Below are positions 1-8,472 of a stretch of DNA of 64,000 nt, one piece after another (within the stretch, counting starts at the first letter, position 1; every line of letters starts with the position of its first letter). The notes under the pieces were generated by a model. That model saw only the letters and a list, made by a program, of their open reading frames with translations, had not been told where the DNA came from and ran no database searches. Source of the stretch: Variovorax sp. UMC13 (GTDB lineage: Bacteria; Pseudomonadota; Gammaproteobacteria; Burkholderiales; Burkholderiaceae_C). The position numbers and the translations under genes were made by a program. Where the stretch lies: positions 1 through 64,000 of the forward strand of contig NZ_LZZW01000025.1 in the NCBI RefSeq assembly GCF_014170375.1, read 5' to 3'.

Positions 1-20
1 TCCCCCATTGGGGGAAGGAG
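1..20. repeat. Right arm of a double-hairpin intergenic repeat, cut by window start
   Basis: The window opens in a hairpin, CCCCC-att-GGGGG, followed by AAGGAG. This matches the right-hand hairpin of the complete elements at 822-933 and 1690-1799. A third copy therefore probably sits just upstream of the first ATPase gene, with its left half outside the window. Confidence 0.6.
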
Positions 21-40
21 CCATCCCCCCTTTCCTTCCC

Positions 41-805
41 ATGCTCGTCACCCAAGACCTGACCATTCGTTTCGGCGGCCATGTGGCCGTCAACGCGGTG
101 TCCTGCGCCTTCGCTCCCGGCACCCTGACGGCCATCGTCGGGCCCAACGGCGCGGGCAAGACCACCTACTTCAACCTGATCTCCGGCCAGCTCAAGGCCA
201 GCGCCGGCACGGTGTCGCTCGATGGGCGCGAGCTGTCGGGCTTGTCGCCCTCGGCGCGCACGCACGCGGGCCTGGGACGCGCCTTCCAGCTGACCAACCT
301 GTTTCCCAACCTCACGGTGCTGGAGAACGTACGGCTCGCGGTGCAGGCCACGCGCGCGGGCGCGCACCGGCGCGGGCTCAACCTCTGGAGCATCTGGAGC
401 GACCACCGCGCGCTGACCGAGCGGGCCGACGAACTGCTGCGGGAGATCAACCTCAAGGCCAAGGAACACGCCACCGTGGCCAGCCTGCCGCATGGCGACC
501 AGCGCAAGCTCGAAGTCGCGCTGCTGATGGCGCTCGAGCCGCAGGTCTTCATGTTCGACGAACCCACGGCCGGCATGAACGCCGCCGAGGCGCCGGTGAT
601 CCTCGACCTGATCCGCCGGCTCAAGCAGGACAAGACCAAGACCATCCTGCTGGTCGAGCACAAGATGGACGTGGTGCGCGAACTGGCTGACCGGATCATC
701 GTGCTGCACAACGGCACGCTGGTGGCCGACGGCGAGCCGGCCGAGGTCATCGCCTCGCCGATCGTGCAAGAGGCCTACCTGGGCGTGGCGAAGGAGGCCG
801 CATGA
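41..805 (+). CDS. Liv-type ABC transporter ATP-binding protein (LivG family)
   Basis: This 254-residue cytoplasmic ATPase is one of two that energise a branched-chain-amino-acid-type (HAAT) importer. The Walker A motif GPNGAGKTT is at residues 34-42. The ABC signature is the degenerate LPHGDQRKLE typical of LivG, followed by a Walker B ending MFDEPTAGMN and an H-loop (VEHKMD). I chose the ATG at 41, where homology begins, over an in-frame TTG at 8 that would add 11 residues lying inside the intergenic repeat. No good Shine-Dalgarno sits at normal distance from 41. The genes for the second ATPase and two permeases follow in the same direction. The substrate cannot be read from the ATPase; these systems also carry aromatic and dicarboxylic acids, amides and urea. 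Confidence 0.9.
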   Translation: MLVTQDLTIRFGGHVAVNAVSCAFAPGTLTAIVGPNGAGKTTYFNLISGQLKASAGTVSLDGRELSGLSPSARTHAGLGRAFQLTNLFPNLTVLENVRLAVQATRAGAHRRGLNLWSIWSDHRALTERADELLREINLKAKEHATVASLPHGDQRKLEVALLMALEPQVFMFDEPTAGMNAAEAPVILDLIRRLKQDKTKTILLVEHKMDVVRELADRIIVLHNGTLVADGEPAEVIASPIVQEAYLGVAKEAA

Positions 806-821
806 CGATCCCCATGAATCT

Positions 822-933
822 CTCCCTCCCCCCACGGGGGAGGGCAGGGGTGGGGGCCGCCGGCCTCCGGACCCTCGCGGCTTCACGACCGCCGCTGGCC
901 CCCATCCCGACCTTCCCCCAGCGGGGGAAGGAG
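822..933. repeat. Double-hairpin intergenic repeat element (complete copy)
   Basis: The left hairpin pairs CCCTCCCCC with GGGGGAGGG and the right one pairs CCTTCCCCC with GGGGGAAGG. The inner flanks GGGGTGGGGGCC and GGCCCCCATCCC are complementary, so the element can also fold as one large cruciform. Its last bases, AAGGAG at 928-933, lie 8 nt before the next ATG at 942 and appear to serve as that gene's Shine-Dalgarno. The same architecture recurs at 1690-1799. Confidence 0.8.
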
Positions 934-941
934 CAAAACCG

Positions 942-1673
942 ATGACCACTTCCAACCCTCTCCTGACGCTCGAAGGCGTGCAGACGCACATCGGGGCGTA
1001 CCACATCCTCCACGGCGTCGACCTCGTGGTGCCCAAGGGCCAGCTCACCATGCTGCTCGGGCGCAACGGCGCGGGCAAGACCACCACGCTGCGGACCATC
1101 ATGGGCCTGTGGCACGCGTCGAAGGGCAAGGTGCACTTCGCCGGCAAGGACATCACCGCGCTGCGCACGCCCGAGATCGCCGCGCTGGGCATCGCCTACG
1201 TGCCGGAAACGATGGGCATCTTCGCGGACCTCACGGTCAAGGAGAACATGCTCTTGGCCGCGCGCGCCGCGAAGAACGCCGACGCGATCGACGACACGCG
1301 GCTGAAGTGGATCTTCCAGCTGTTCCCGGCGGTCCAGAAGTTCTGGAACCACCCGGCGGGCAAGCTGTCGGGCGGGCAGAAGCAGATGCTGGCCGTCTCG
1401 CGCGCCATCGTCGAGCCGCGCGAACTGCTGATCATCGACGAGCCCAGCAAGGGCCTGGCGCCCGTGATGATCAACAACATGATCGACGCCTTCGCCGAGC
1501 TCAAGCGCAGCGGCGTGACGCTGCTGCTGGTCGAACAGAACATCCACTTCGCCCAGCGCCTGGGCGACAGCGTGGCGGTGATGGACAACGGCCGCGTGGT
1601 GCACAGCGGTGCGATGGCCGCGTTCTCCGCCGACACGCAACTGCAGCAATCGCTGCTGGGACTCGCGCTATGA
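942..1673 (+). CDS. Liv-type ABC transporter ATP-binding protein (LivF family)
   Basis: This 243-residue protein is the second nucleotide-binding subunit of the importer. Walker A GRNGAGKTT is at residues 40-48, and the signature LSGGQKQMLA is followed by a Walker B ending IIDEPSKGLAP, the typical LivF form. The length matches LivF (about 235-240). The start at 942 is supported by AAGGAG eight bases upstream, contributed by the end of the repeat element. It lies between the LivG-type gene (41-805) and the LivH-type permease (1822), separated from each by a repeat. The pair would form the ATPase heterodimer of one transporter. Confidence 0.9.
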   Translation: MTTSNPLLTLEGVQTHIGAYHILHGVDLVVPKGQLTMLLGRNGAGKTTTLRTIMGLWHASKGKVHFAGKDITALRTPEIAALGIAYVPETMGIFADLTVKENMLLAARAAKNADAIDDTRLKWIFQLFPAVQKFWNHPAGKLSGGQKQMLAVSRAIVEPRELLIIDEPSKGLAPVMINNMIDAFAELKRSGVTLLLVEQNIHFAQRLGDSVAVMDNGRVVHSGAMAAFSADTQLQQSLLGLAL

Positions 1674-1689
1674 AGTACTCCACGTATGG

Positions 1690-1799
1690 CTCCCTCCCCC
1701 TCTGGGGGAGGGTTGGGGTGGGGGCTCGCAGCCTTCGATATAGGGCGGCCTTGCAAGTGCCGTCGGCCCCCATCCCATCCTTCCCCCGGAGGGGGAAGG
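1690..1799. repeat. Double-hairpin intergenic repeat element (second complete copy)
   Basis: The left arm TCCCTCCCCC-tct-GGGGGAGGG and right arm CCTTCCCCC-gga-GGGGGAAGG flank a roughly 60-bp centre. The inner arms GGGGTGGGGGC and GCCCCCATCCC are again complementary. The centre differs from that of the 822-933 copy, so the arms are conserved and the loop is not. It fills nearly all of the gap between the LivF-type and LivH-type genes. Confidence 0.8.
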
Positions 1800-1821
1800 T
1801 GCAAGAAAAGGGCGTGCAGCC

Positions 1822-2808
1822 ATGAAAGCATCCGATCTCGACTGGAAACCCCTGCTGCTGGTCCCCGTGCTCGCGCTGGTCGCGCTGCCGCTGACCGGCT
1901 CGCTCTCGACCTGGCTCACGCTCACGGTCGCGGGCCTGGCGATGGGCATGATCATCTTCATCATCGCCTCGGGCCTGACGCTGATCTTCGGGCTGATGGA
2001 CGTGCTGAACTTCGGCCACGGCGTGTTCATCGCGCTGGGCGCCTTCGTCGCCAGCAGCGTGCTGGGCCTGATGGGCGACTGGACCGGCTCGGGCGAACTC
2101 TGGCGCAACCTGGTCGCGGTGTTCCCGGCCATGCTGGTCGCGATGCTGGTGGCCGGCGCGGTCGGCCTGGCCTTCGAGCGCTTCATCGTGCGGCCGGTCT
2201 ATGGCCAGCACCTGAAGCAGATCCTGATCACCATGGGCGGCATGATCATCGGCGAGGAGCTGATCAAGGTGATCTGGGGCCCGGCGCAGATCCCGCTGCC
2301 GCTGCCCGAGGCGCTGCGCGGCTCGGTCTTCGTGGCCGAGGCGGCGATCAGCAAGTACCGGCTGCTGGCGGTGGCGGTGGGCCTGGTGGTGTTCGGCCTG
2401 CTGGCCTGGACGCTGGGCCGCACCAAGATCGGCCTCCTGATCCGCGCCGGCGTGCAGGATCGCGAGATGGTCGAGTCGCTGGGCTACCGCATCGGCCGGC
2501 TGTTCGTCGGCGTGTTCGTGGTCGGCAGCGCCTTGGCCGGCCTGGGCGGCGTGATGTGGGGCCTGTTCCAGCAGAACCTGATCCCGCAGATGGGCGCGCA
2601 GGTCAACGTGCTGATCTTCATCGTGATCATCATCGGCGGCCTGGGCTCGACCGGCGGGGCGCTGATCGGCGCGCTGCTGGTCGGCCTGATGACCAACTAC
2701 ATCGGCTTCCTGGTGCCCACGCTCACGCAGTTCGCGAGCATCTTCCTGATGGTCGCCGTGCTCCTGTGGCGGCCGCAGGGTGTGTATCCGGTGGCCAGCA
2801 GTCGCTGA
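1822..2808 (+). CDS. Liv-type ABC transporter permease (LivH family)
   Basis: This 328-residue inner-membrane permease has eight or so hydrophobic segments across its length. The early LIFGLMDVLNFGHGVF stretch is the hallmark of LivH-type permeases (xLNFAHG), and the late IIIGGLGSTGGALIGALL matches the cytoplasmic coupling region. The length is slightly above LivH (about 300). It would pair with the LivM-type permease that begins 11 nt after its stop. The gene is preceded by the 1690-1799 repeat rather than a clear promoter, so it probably shares transcription with the two upstream ATPase genes. Confidence 0.9.
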   Translation: MKASDLDWKPLLLVPVLALVALPLTGSLSTWLTLTVAGLAMGMIIFIIASGLTLIFGLMDVLNFGHGVFIALGAFVASSVLGLMGDWTGSGELWRNLVAVFPAMLVAMLVAGAVGLAFERFIVRPVYGQHLKQILITMGGMIIGEELIKVIWGPAQIPLPLPEALRGSVFVAEAAISKYRLLAVAVGLVVFGLLAWTLGRTKIGLLIRAGVQDREMVESLGYRIGRLFVGVFVVGSALAGLGGVMWGLFQQNLIPQMGAQVNVLIFIVIIIGGLGSTGGALIGALLVGLMTNYIGFLVPTLTQFASIFLMVAVLLWRPQGVYPVASSR

Positions 2809-2818
2809 GGAAGAAGCC

Positions 2819-3883
2819 ATGTTGAAACGTCTCCTCTCCAACGACATGCCGCGCAGCCGCGTGCTCGCCGTGCTGCTGCTCGCGGTGCTGCTGGGCCTGG
2901 CCTTCGCGCCCTTCGCGTTCCCGGGCGTCAAGGCGCTCAGCGTCGCGGCCAAGATCCTGGTCTTCGTGGTGCTGGTCGCCAGCTTCGACCTGCTGCTGGG
3001 CTACACCGGCATCGTGAGCTTCGCGCACACCATGTTCTTCGGCATCGGTGCCTACGGCATCGCGATCGCGGCCAGCCGCATGGGCCCGAGCTGGGGCGCG
3101 GTGGCCACCGGCCTGGGCGGCGCGCTGGCGCTGTCGCTGGTGTTGGCCCTGGCCATCGGCCTGTTCTCGCTGCGGGTGCGCGCGATCTTCTTCGCGATGA
3201 TCACGCTGGCGGTGGCCGCGGCCTTCCAGACGCTGGCCTCGCAGCTGTCGGAGTTCACCGGCGGCGAAGACGGCCTGACCTTCAAGCTGCCCGAGCTGAT
3301 CTCGCCCAGCTTCGAGTTCGCCGAGGAACCCTTCTTCGGCGTCTCGCTCGACGGCCGGCTGCTGTGCTACTACCTGCTGTTCGTGGTGGCGGTGGTGCTG
3401 GTGCTGGCGCTGCTGCGCATCGTGAACTCGCCCTTCGGCCGCGTGCTGCAGGCGATCCGCGAGAACGAGTTCCGCGCCGAGGCCATCGGCTACCGCGTGG
3501 TGGTCTACCGCACCACGGCTGCGGTGCTGTCGGCGCTGTTCGCCACGCTGGCCGGCGCGATGCTCGCGATCTGGCTGCGCTACAACGGGCCCGACACCTC
3601 GCTGAGCTTCGAGATCATGGTCGACGTGCTGCTGATCGTGGTGATCGGCGGCATGGGCACCATCTACGGCGCGGCCATCGGCGCGGTGCTGTTCGTGATC
3701 GCGCAGAGCTACCTGCAGGACCTGCTGCGCCTGGGCAACGAGGCCGCGAGCGGCCTGCCCTGGCTGGCGGCGCTGCTGTCGCCCGACCGCTGGCTGCTCT
3801 GGCTGGGCGTGCTGTTCGTGCTGTCGGTCTATTATTTCCCGACGGGCATCGTCGGCAAACTGCGTACGCGTGCTGCACGATGA
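2819..3883 (+). CDS. Liv-type ABC transporter permease (LivM family)
   Basis: This 354-residue polytopic membrane protein is the second permease of the importer. It carries the LivM marker LLGYTGIVSFAHTMFFGIGAY near residues 58-78 and a conserved IRENEFRAEAIGY loop before the last helices. The ATG at 2819 is preferred over an upstream in-frame start at 2780, because the latter overlaps the LivH-type gene and adds unrelated residues. Its stop overlaps the start of the hydrolase gene by 4 bases (ATGA at 3880-3883), so the two are probably translationally coupled. No periplasmic binding protein gene for this first system is seen inside the window. Confidence 0.9.
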   Translation: MLKRLLSNDMPRSRVLAVLLLAVLLGLAFAPFAFPGVKALSVAAKILVFVVLVASFDLLLGYTGIVSFAHTMFFGIGAYGIAIAASRMGPSWGAVATGLGGALALSLVLALAIGLFSLRVRAIFFAMITLAVAAAFQTLASQLSEFTGGEDGLTFKLPELISPSFEFAEEPFFGVSLDGRLLCYYLLFVVAVVLVLALLRIVNSPFGRVLQAIRENEFRAEAIGYRVVVYRTTAAVLSALFATLAGAMLAIWLRYNGPDTSLSFEIMVDVLLIVVIGGMGTIYGAAIGAVLFVIAQSYLQDLLRLGNEAASGLPWLAALLSPDRWLLWLGVLFVLSVYYFPTGIVGKLRTRAAR

Positions 3884-4752
3884 ACCCGACTTCCCACTAC
3901 GCACAACTTCTCGGCCGCGAGATCCACTGGATGGACTGGGGCCCGAAGGAGGGCGCCGCCGTGATCGCCTGGCACGGCCTGGCACGCACCGGCCGCGACA
4001 TGGACGAGCTGGCCGCGCACCTCGCGGGCCAGGGCTTTCGCGTGATCTGCCCCGACACCCTCGGCCGCGGCCTGAGCCAGTGGAGCCCGCTGCCCGACGA
4101 GGAGTACCAGCTCTCCTTCTACGCCCGGCTGGCCGAGGCGCTGTGCGACCACCTGCAGCTCGCGCGCGTGCACTGGATCGGCACCTCGATGGGCGGCGCG
4201 ATCGGCACGGTCTGCGCATCGGGCCTCTTCGCGCCGCGCATGAAGCAGCGCATCGCGAGCCTGGTGCTCAACGACAACGCACCCGAGCTGGCCTCGGCCG
4301 CGATCGAACGCATCAAGTCCTATGCGGGCAACCCGCCGGCCTTCGACACCGTGGCCGAGCTCGAGGCCTTCTTCCGCACCGTCTACAAGCCCTACGGCTG
4401 GCTCAGCGACGCCCAATGGCGCCGGCTCACCGAGACCTCGACCCGCCGCCTGCCCGACGGCCGCGTCACGCCGCACTACGACCCGAAGATGGTGCGCCAG
4501 TTCACCGCGCACGACGACGACTACGGCATCTGGCCGCACTGGGACGCGATCGAAGCGCCGGTGCTGTGCCTGCGCGGCGTCGACTCCGACCTGGTGCTGC
4601 CCGAGACGGTGGTCCAGATGCGCGGACGCGGTCCCGGCGCGGCCGGCCGGCTGCAGGTGATCGAAGTGCCGGATTGCGGCCATGCGCCGGCGCTCAACGT
4701 GCCGGCGCACCTCGATCCGATCGAGGCCTTCTTCCGGGCCGCGCAGCTCTGA
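3880..4752 (+). CDS. alpha/beta-fold hydrolase
   Basis: This 290-residue cytoplasmic hydrolase has the nucleophile elbow GTSMGG with Ser103, an oxyanion-type WHGLARTG at residues 31-38 and a C-terminal CGHAPALN supplying the catalytic His near 268. Its layout resembles ester hydrolases and C-C bond hydrolases of ring-cleavage pathways. The substrate is not apparent. The start ATG overlaps the LivM-type stop by 4 bases, so the enzyme is probably made together with the transporter and may act on the imported compound or its ester. Confidence 0.85.
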   Translation: MNPTSHYAQLLGREIHWMDWGPKEGAAVIAWHGLARTGRDMDELAAHLAGQGFRVICPDTLGRGLSQWSPLPDEEYQLSFYARLAEALCDHLQLARVHWIGTSMGGAIGTVCASGLFAPRMKQRIASLVLNDNAPELASAAIERIKSYAGNPPAFDTVAELEAFFRTVYKPYGWLSDAQWRRLTETSTRRLPDGRVTPHYDPKMVRQFTAHDDDYGIWPHWDAIEAPVLCLRGVDSDLVLPETVVQMRGRGPGAAGRLQVIEVPDCGHAPALNVPAHLDPIEAFFRAAQL

Positions 4753-4849
4753 CTCGAGGGATGTGCGCACGGTCGGCCCGGCCGTGCACGCGGCGGGTCT
4801 TTGTGCGACAAGGCACAGTGCTGCCTTTTCGCAGAAAGGATTCGCACGC

Positions 4850-5179
4850 ATGACCTGGCTCTACCTTGCCTTCGCGATCGTGGCCGAAGTGGCCGCAACC
4901 TCGGCGCTCAAGGCCTCCGAAGGTTTCACCCGCCTCGGCCCCTCGGTGCTGGTGGTCGTGGGCTACGGCATCGCCTTCTTCCTGCTCTCGCTGACGCTGC
5001 GCACCATCAGCGTGGGCGTGGCCTATGCGATCTGGTCGGGCGCCGGCATCGTGCTGGTGTCGGTGGTCGGCCTGGTGCTGTTCAAGCAGCGGCTCGACGG
5101 CCCGGCGATGCTGGGCATGGGCCTGATCGTCGCGGGGGTGGCGGTGATCCAGCTGTTCTCCAAGACGGCCTCGCACTGA
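4850..5179 (+). CDS. SMR-family multidrug efflux protein (EmrE-like)
   Basis: This 109-residue protein has four transmembrane helices and is very close to E. coli EmrE in length and sequence features. Glu13 in helix 1 (IVAEVAATSALK) corresponds to the essential EmrE Glu14. The segments SEGFTRLGPS and AYAIWSGAGIVL are characteristic of the quaternary-ammonium exporter branch rather than the guanidinium (Gdx/SugE) branch. It would act as an antiparallel dimer exchanging protons for cationic drugs. It lies downstream of the hydrolase with a 97-bp gap and is convergent with the TetR gene. AAAGGA before the start at 4850 is a plausible ribosome-binding site. Confidence 0.9.
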   Translation: MTWLYLAFAIVAEVAATSALKASEGFTRLGPSVLVVVGYGIAFFLLSLTLRTISVGVAYAIWSGAGIVLVSVVGLVLFKQRLDGPAMLGMGLIVAGVAVIQLFSKTASH

Positions 5180-5230
5180 GGCCGAAGCGCCGGCCGCCCG
5201 GCCGGCCCCGGCACTTTCGACGGCGGGCGC

Positions 5231-5941
5231 TCAGGCCGTGCGCGTCGCCGTGCGCTTCTTCGCGGCGGCGGCAGGTGCGGCCGCCGTCGCCGCGGGCCGC
5301 GGACCGAGCCCGTGCCGCAGGAAATTCATGTAGGTGGCAATCACCGATTCGGGAATGCCCGTCTGCGTCGTGGCACGGTGCAGGTGGTACAGGTAGAGGT
5401 AGTCGCGCGCCGCGATGAGCAGGTAGGCCAGCGTGTCCAGCTCGCTCTCGGCGTAGCCTGAGATCTCCTCGTCGCCGCGCGCGCGCTGGAGGAACTTCGT
5501 GTAGCGCCGCGTCACTTCGGTGTGGTGGCGGCTGAAGGCGGCCGGGGCCTCGACCTCGGCCTCGTTGAGCACGCGCCAGAACCACGGGTTCTCCTGCAGG
5601 TACTCGAACACCGCCCGGGCACCGATCTCCTCGATCTCGAAGAAGCCTTTGGCGCCGTGGGCGCGCTCCTTGACCCGCGCGAGCATGTGCAGGCCGAAGT
5701 GCGGCAGCAGTTCATCGAACAGCGCCTGGCGCGATTCGAAGTACAGATAGAAGGTCCCTTGCGCCATGCCGGCATCGGCGGTGATGCGCTGGATCGATGC
5801 ATCGCGGTAGCCGAACTCGCCGACCACGCGTGCCGCGGAGATGAGCAGCGCCTCGCGCGTCTTGGCGGTTCGCTCCTCGCGCGTCAGTTGCGCGCCGGTC
5901 GAAACCTTTCGTGTCTTGCGGGTCGTCGAGGCATTTGCCAA
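5231..5941 (-). CDS. TetR-family transcriptional regulator
   Basis: This 236-residue protein has an N-terminal helix-turn-helix at roughly residues 28-75 (IQRITADAGMAQGTFYLYFE is the recognition region). A larger helical ligand-binding domain follows, and the tail is rich in Ala and Lys. It is transcribed away from the acyl-CoA dehydrogenase gene at 6145, with a 203-bp divergent spacer containing a perfect palindrome at 6072-6089. TetR regulators divergent from acyl-CoA dehydrogenases usually repress them and respond to an acyl-CoA. That role is inferred here from position. Confidence 0.9.
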   Translation of the reverse strand: MANASTTRKTRKVSTGAQLTREERTAKTREALLISAARVVGEFGYRDASIQRITADAGMAQGTFYLYFESRQALFDELLPHFGLHMLARVKERAHGAKGFFEIEEIGARAVFEYLQENPWFWRVLNEAEVEAPAAFSRHHTEVTRRYTKFLQRARGDEEISGYAESELDTLAYLLIAARDYLYLYHLHRATTQTGIPESVIATYMNFLRHGLGPRPAATAAAPAAAAKKRTATRTA

Positions 5942-6071
5942 GGGCCATTCCTTTGGCGCTTTGCGCCGGATCGTGATCGGTTGAACTCTTCGTTTTTCAG
6001 TCTAGCGGAAAGCTTTCGCTCGGCTGCTCTGCGCGTTTACACCTAGCGCCAAAGACCGGGAAATCACAGAA

Positions 6072-6089
6072 ACTGAATGGTGATTCAGT
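6072..6089. promoter_or_regulatory. Candidate TetR operator palindrome
   Basis: ACTGAAT-ggtg-ATTCAGT is a perfect 7-bp inverted repeat with a 4-bp spacer, in the divergent gap between the TetR gene and the acyl-CoA dehydrogenase gene. It lies 55 bp before the dehydrogenase start. The TGAAT...ATTCA core resembles sites bound by TetR regulators of fatty-acid degradation. Binding itself is not shown. Confidence 0.6.
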
Positions 6090-6144
6090 AATCATTTTAT
6101 TCCCTTCGGCGCTTCGGCGACCGCCAAATCCGAAACGAAGTCCC

Positions 6145-7365
6145 ATGGACAACCCTCCCTCCACGAGCCGCGCCGGGCTGGCGCCGGCCCTCGATGCGGA
6201 AGAAGACTTCCGCCGCCAGGTGCGCGACTACTGCCGCGACGAGCTGCCGCCGGCCGTTCGCCGCAAGGTGCTCGGCAACCTGTTCCTGAGCAAGGAAGAC
6301 AACCTCGCGTTCCTGCGTTCGCTGGCACCGCGCGGCTGGGTCGCGGGGCATTGGCCGCGCGTCTACGGCGGCTCGGAATGGACGCCGCTGCAGCGCTTCG
6401 TCTTCGAGGAAGAGAGCATGCTGGGCGGCGCGCCCTGGCTCATTCCCTTCGGCGTGAACTACGTCGGGCCGGTGATCTACACCTTCGGCTCCGAGGCGCA
6501 GAAGCGGCGCTTCCTGCCGCCGATCCTGGCGTCCGAGGAGTGGTGGGCGCAGGGCTATTCCGAGCCCGGCGCGGGCTCCGACCTGGCGGGCCTCAAGACC
6601 CGTGCACTCCGAGAGGGCGACCACTACCGCGTGAGCGGCCAGAAGATCTGGACCAGCTACGTGCAGTGGGCCGACTGGATGTTCTGCCTGGTGCGCACCA
6701 GCGAGGAAGCGCGGCCGCAGCAGGGCATCTCCTTCCTGCTGATCGACATGCGCTCGCCCGGCGTCACGGTGCGTCCGATCCGCACCATGGACGGCTGCCA
6801 CCATGTGAACGAGGTCTTCCTCGACGACGTGCGCGTGCCGGCCGAGAACCTCGTGGGCGAGGAGGGCCGCGGCTGGACCTACGCCAAGTTCCTGCTCAGC
6901 AACGAGCGCATCCTGTCGGCCGAGACCGGGCGCGCGATGCGCCAGCTTGCACACCTGAAGGCTTTGGTGGCGAGCACGCCCAGCGACGGCATCGGCGACC
7001 GCGCGGCCTTCGATCGCCGCATCGTGCAGATGGAGCTCAAGCTGCACACCTTGCGCGCCTTCTGCCTGAACTACGCGCGCAGCATGGACCCGAGCCAGCC
7101 GCCCGGCGTCGAGGCCTCGATCATGAAGATCCGCGGCACCGAGCTGCAGCAGCTGATCTCCGAGGCCACGCTCGACTGGCTGGGCAGCAGCGCCATCGCC
7201 TACGACCCGGCCGACGTGAACGGCGAGGAGGCCGTGTCGCCCGCGGGCCCGCCCGACACCAGCGGCGCGATCCGCGAGTACCTGCACGGCCGCGCCTCCA
7301 CCATCTATGGCGGATCGAACGAGATCCAGCGCAACATCATCAGCAAAGCGGAGCTCGGCCTGTGA
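6145..7365 (+). CDS. acyl-CoA dehydrogenase
   Basis: This 406-residue FAD enzyme introduces a C2-C3 double bond into an acyl-CoA. It shows the family blocks YSEPGAGSDLAGL (FAD and substrate binding), IWTSYVQWADW and the C-terminal IYGGSNEIQRNI. In that last block a Gly replaces the Glu that is catalytic in medium-chain enzymes, so the base probably sits at the alternative position used by isovaleryl-type enzymes. The gene begins a run of overlapping beta-oxidation-like genes and is divergent from the TetR gene, whose candidate operator precedes it. The acyl substrate is not known. Confidence 0.9.
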   Translation: MDNPPSTSRAGLAPALDAEEDFRRQVRDYCRDELPPAVRRKVLGNLFLSKEDNLAFLRSLAPRGWVAGHWPRVYGGSEWTPLQRFVFEEESMLGGAPWLIPFGVNYVGPVIYTFGSEAQKRRFLPPILASEEWWAQGYSEPGAGSDLAGLKTRALREGDHYRVSGQKIWTSYVQWADWMFCLVRTSEEARPQQGISFLLIDMRSPGVTVRPIRTMDGCHHVNEVFLDDVRVPAENLVGEEGRGWTYAKFLLSNERILSAETGRAMRQLAHLKALVASTPSDGIGDRAAFDRRIVQMELKLHTLRAFCLNYARSMDPSQPPGVEASIMKIRGTELQQLISEATLDWLGSSAIAYDPADVNGEEAVSPAGPPDTSGAIREYLHGRASTIYGGSNEIQRNIISKAELGL

Positions 7366-8447
7366 AAACAAGAACCTGGTCCGACGACACCGACGCCGCT
7401 CTGGCCGACGCCGCCGCGCGCTACCTCGGAGAGCGCTACCGCTTCGACACGCGCCAGCGCCTCGGCGCGGCCGCGCACCGCTTCAGCCCGGCGTGCTGGC
7501 GCGACCTGGCCGACATGGGCTGGTTCAGCGTCGCCACGCCCGAAGCGGCGGGCGGGCTCGGCCTGCGACTGTCGTCGATCTGCCTGCTGGCCGAGGCGGC
7601 CGGGCGCAGCCTGCTGACCGAGCCCTTCGTCTCGGCAGGCGTGGTGGCGCCCTTCATCGTCGCGCAGCACGGCAGTGCGGCGCAGCGCGACCTGCTGCTG
7701 CCCGCCATCCACGGTGGCGAGAAGCGCGTGGTCCCGGTGCTGGGGCAGGGCGGCGCCACGGCCCTGCGCGAGGAGGGCGGTGCGCTGCATGGCCGCCAGG
7801 CCATGGCCATCGACGTGGACATCGCCGACCTGCTCATCGTGCGCACCGGCGACAGCCCATCGCAAGCGGCGTTCTGGATCGTCGACCCCCAGGCCGCCGG
7901 TTGCCGCCTCGCGCGCTATCCGCTGCTCGACGGGCGCGGCGCGGCCACGCTGGACCTCGATGGCGCAGCGGCGGTGCGCCTGGGCGACGGCGCTGTCGAT
8001 GCCGGCGCGGCGCTGCGACTGGGTGCGCTTGCCACCGCCGCCGATTCGCTGGGCGCGATGTCGGCCGCGTTCGAGCTCACGCTCGACTACCTGAAGACGC
8101 GGCGCCAGTTCGGCGCGCCGCTGGGCACCTACCAGGCGCTGCAGCACCGCGCGGTCGACATGTACATCGCCCTCGGCGAGAGCCGCGCGCTGCTCGACCA
8201 GGCGATCGCCTCGGTGCAGGCAGGCGCGCCCCAGGCGGCGCGCGACGTGCATGCGGCCAAGAGCGTGATCGGCGAGGCGGCGCGGCGCGTCACGCAGGAG
8301 GCGATCCAGCTGCATGGCGGCATCGGCGTCACCGAGGAATACGCCGCCAGCCACTTTCTGCGACGCGCCCGCGTCAACGAACAGCTGTACGGCTCGGCCG
8401 AGCATCACTTCCAGGCCTTCGCGGCCCTGGCGAGCGACGCCCCCTGA
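7362..8447 (+). CDS. acyl-CoA dehydrogenase (second, divergent paralogue)
   Basis: This 361-residue protein has the acyl-CoA dehydrogenase fold but is more divergent than its neighbour. LDYLKTRRQFGAPLGTYQA and the C-terminal IQLHGGIGVTEEY blocks are clear, while the N-terminal FAD-binding blocks are weak. The start is GTG at 7362, overlapping the upstream stop (GTGA). Pairs of one standard and one degenerate ACAD next to each other often form heteromeric enzymes for bulky acyl-CoAs (steroid side chains, alicyclic or aromatic acids). The arrangement here suggests, but does not prove, such a complex. Confidence 0.85.
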   Translation: MKTRTWSDDTDAALADAAARYLGERYRFDTRQRLGAAAHRFSPACWRDLADMGWFSVATPEAAGGLGLRLSSICLLAEAAGRSLLTEPFVSAGVVAPFIVAQHGSAAQRDLLLPAIHGGEKRVVPVLGQGGATALREEGGALHGRQAMAIDVDIADLLIVRTGDSPSQAAFWIVDPQAAGCRLARYPLLDGRGAATLDLDGAAAVRLGDGAVDAGAALRLGALATAADSLGAMSAAFELTLDYLKTRRQFGAPLGTYQALQHRAVDMYIALGESRALLDQAIASVQAGAPQAARDVHAAKSVIGEAARRVTQEAIQLHGGIGVTEEYAASHFLRRARVNEQLYGSAEHHFQAFAALASDAP

Positions 8448-8472
8448 CTCTCTTTCCGATCAAGGACATCCC

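Noticed and set aside
6145-8447. Two acyl-CoA dehydrogenases considered as a recent tandem duplication
   Set aside because: They differ in length, N-terminal FAD blocks and C-terminal motif, so they are distinct subfamilies rather than a recent copy.
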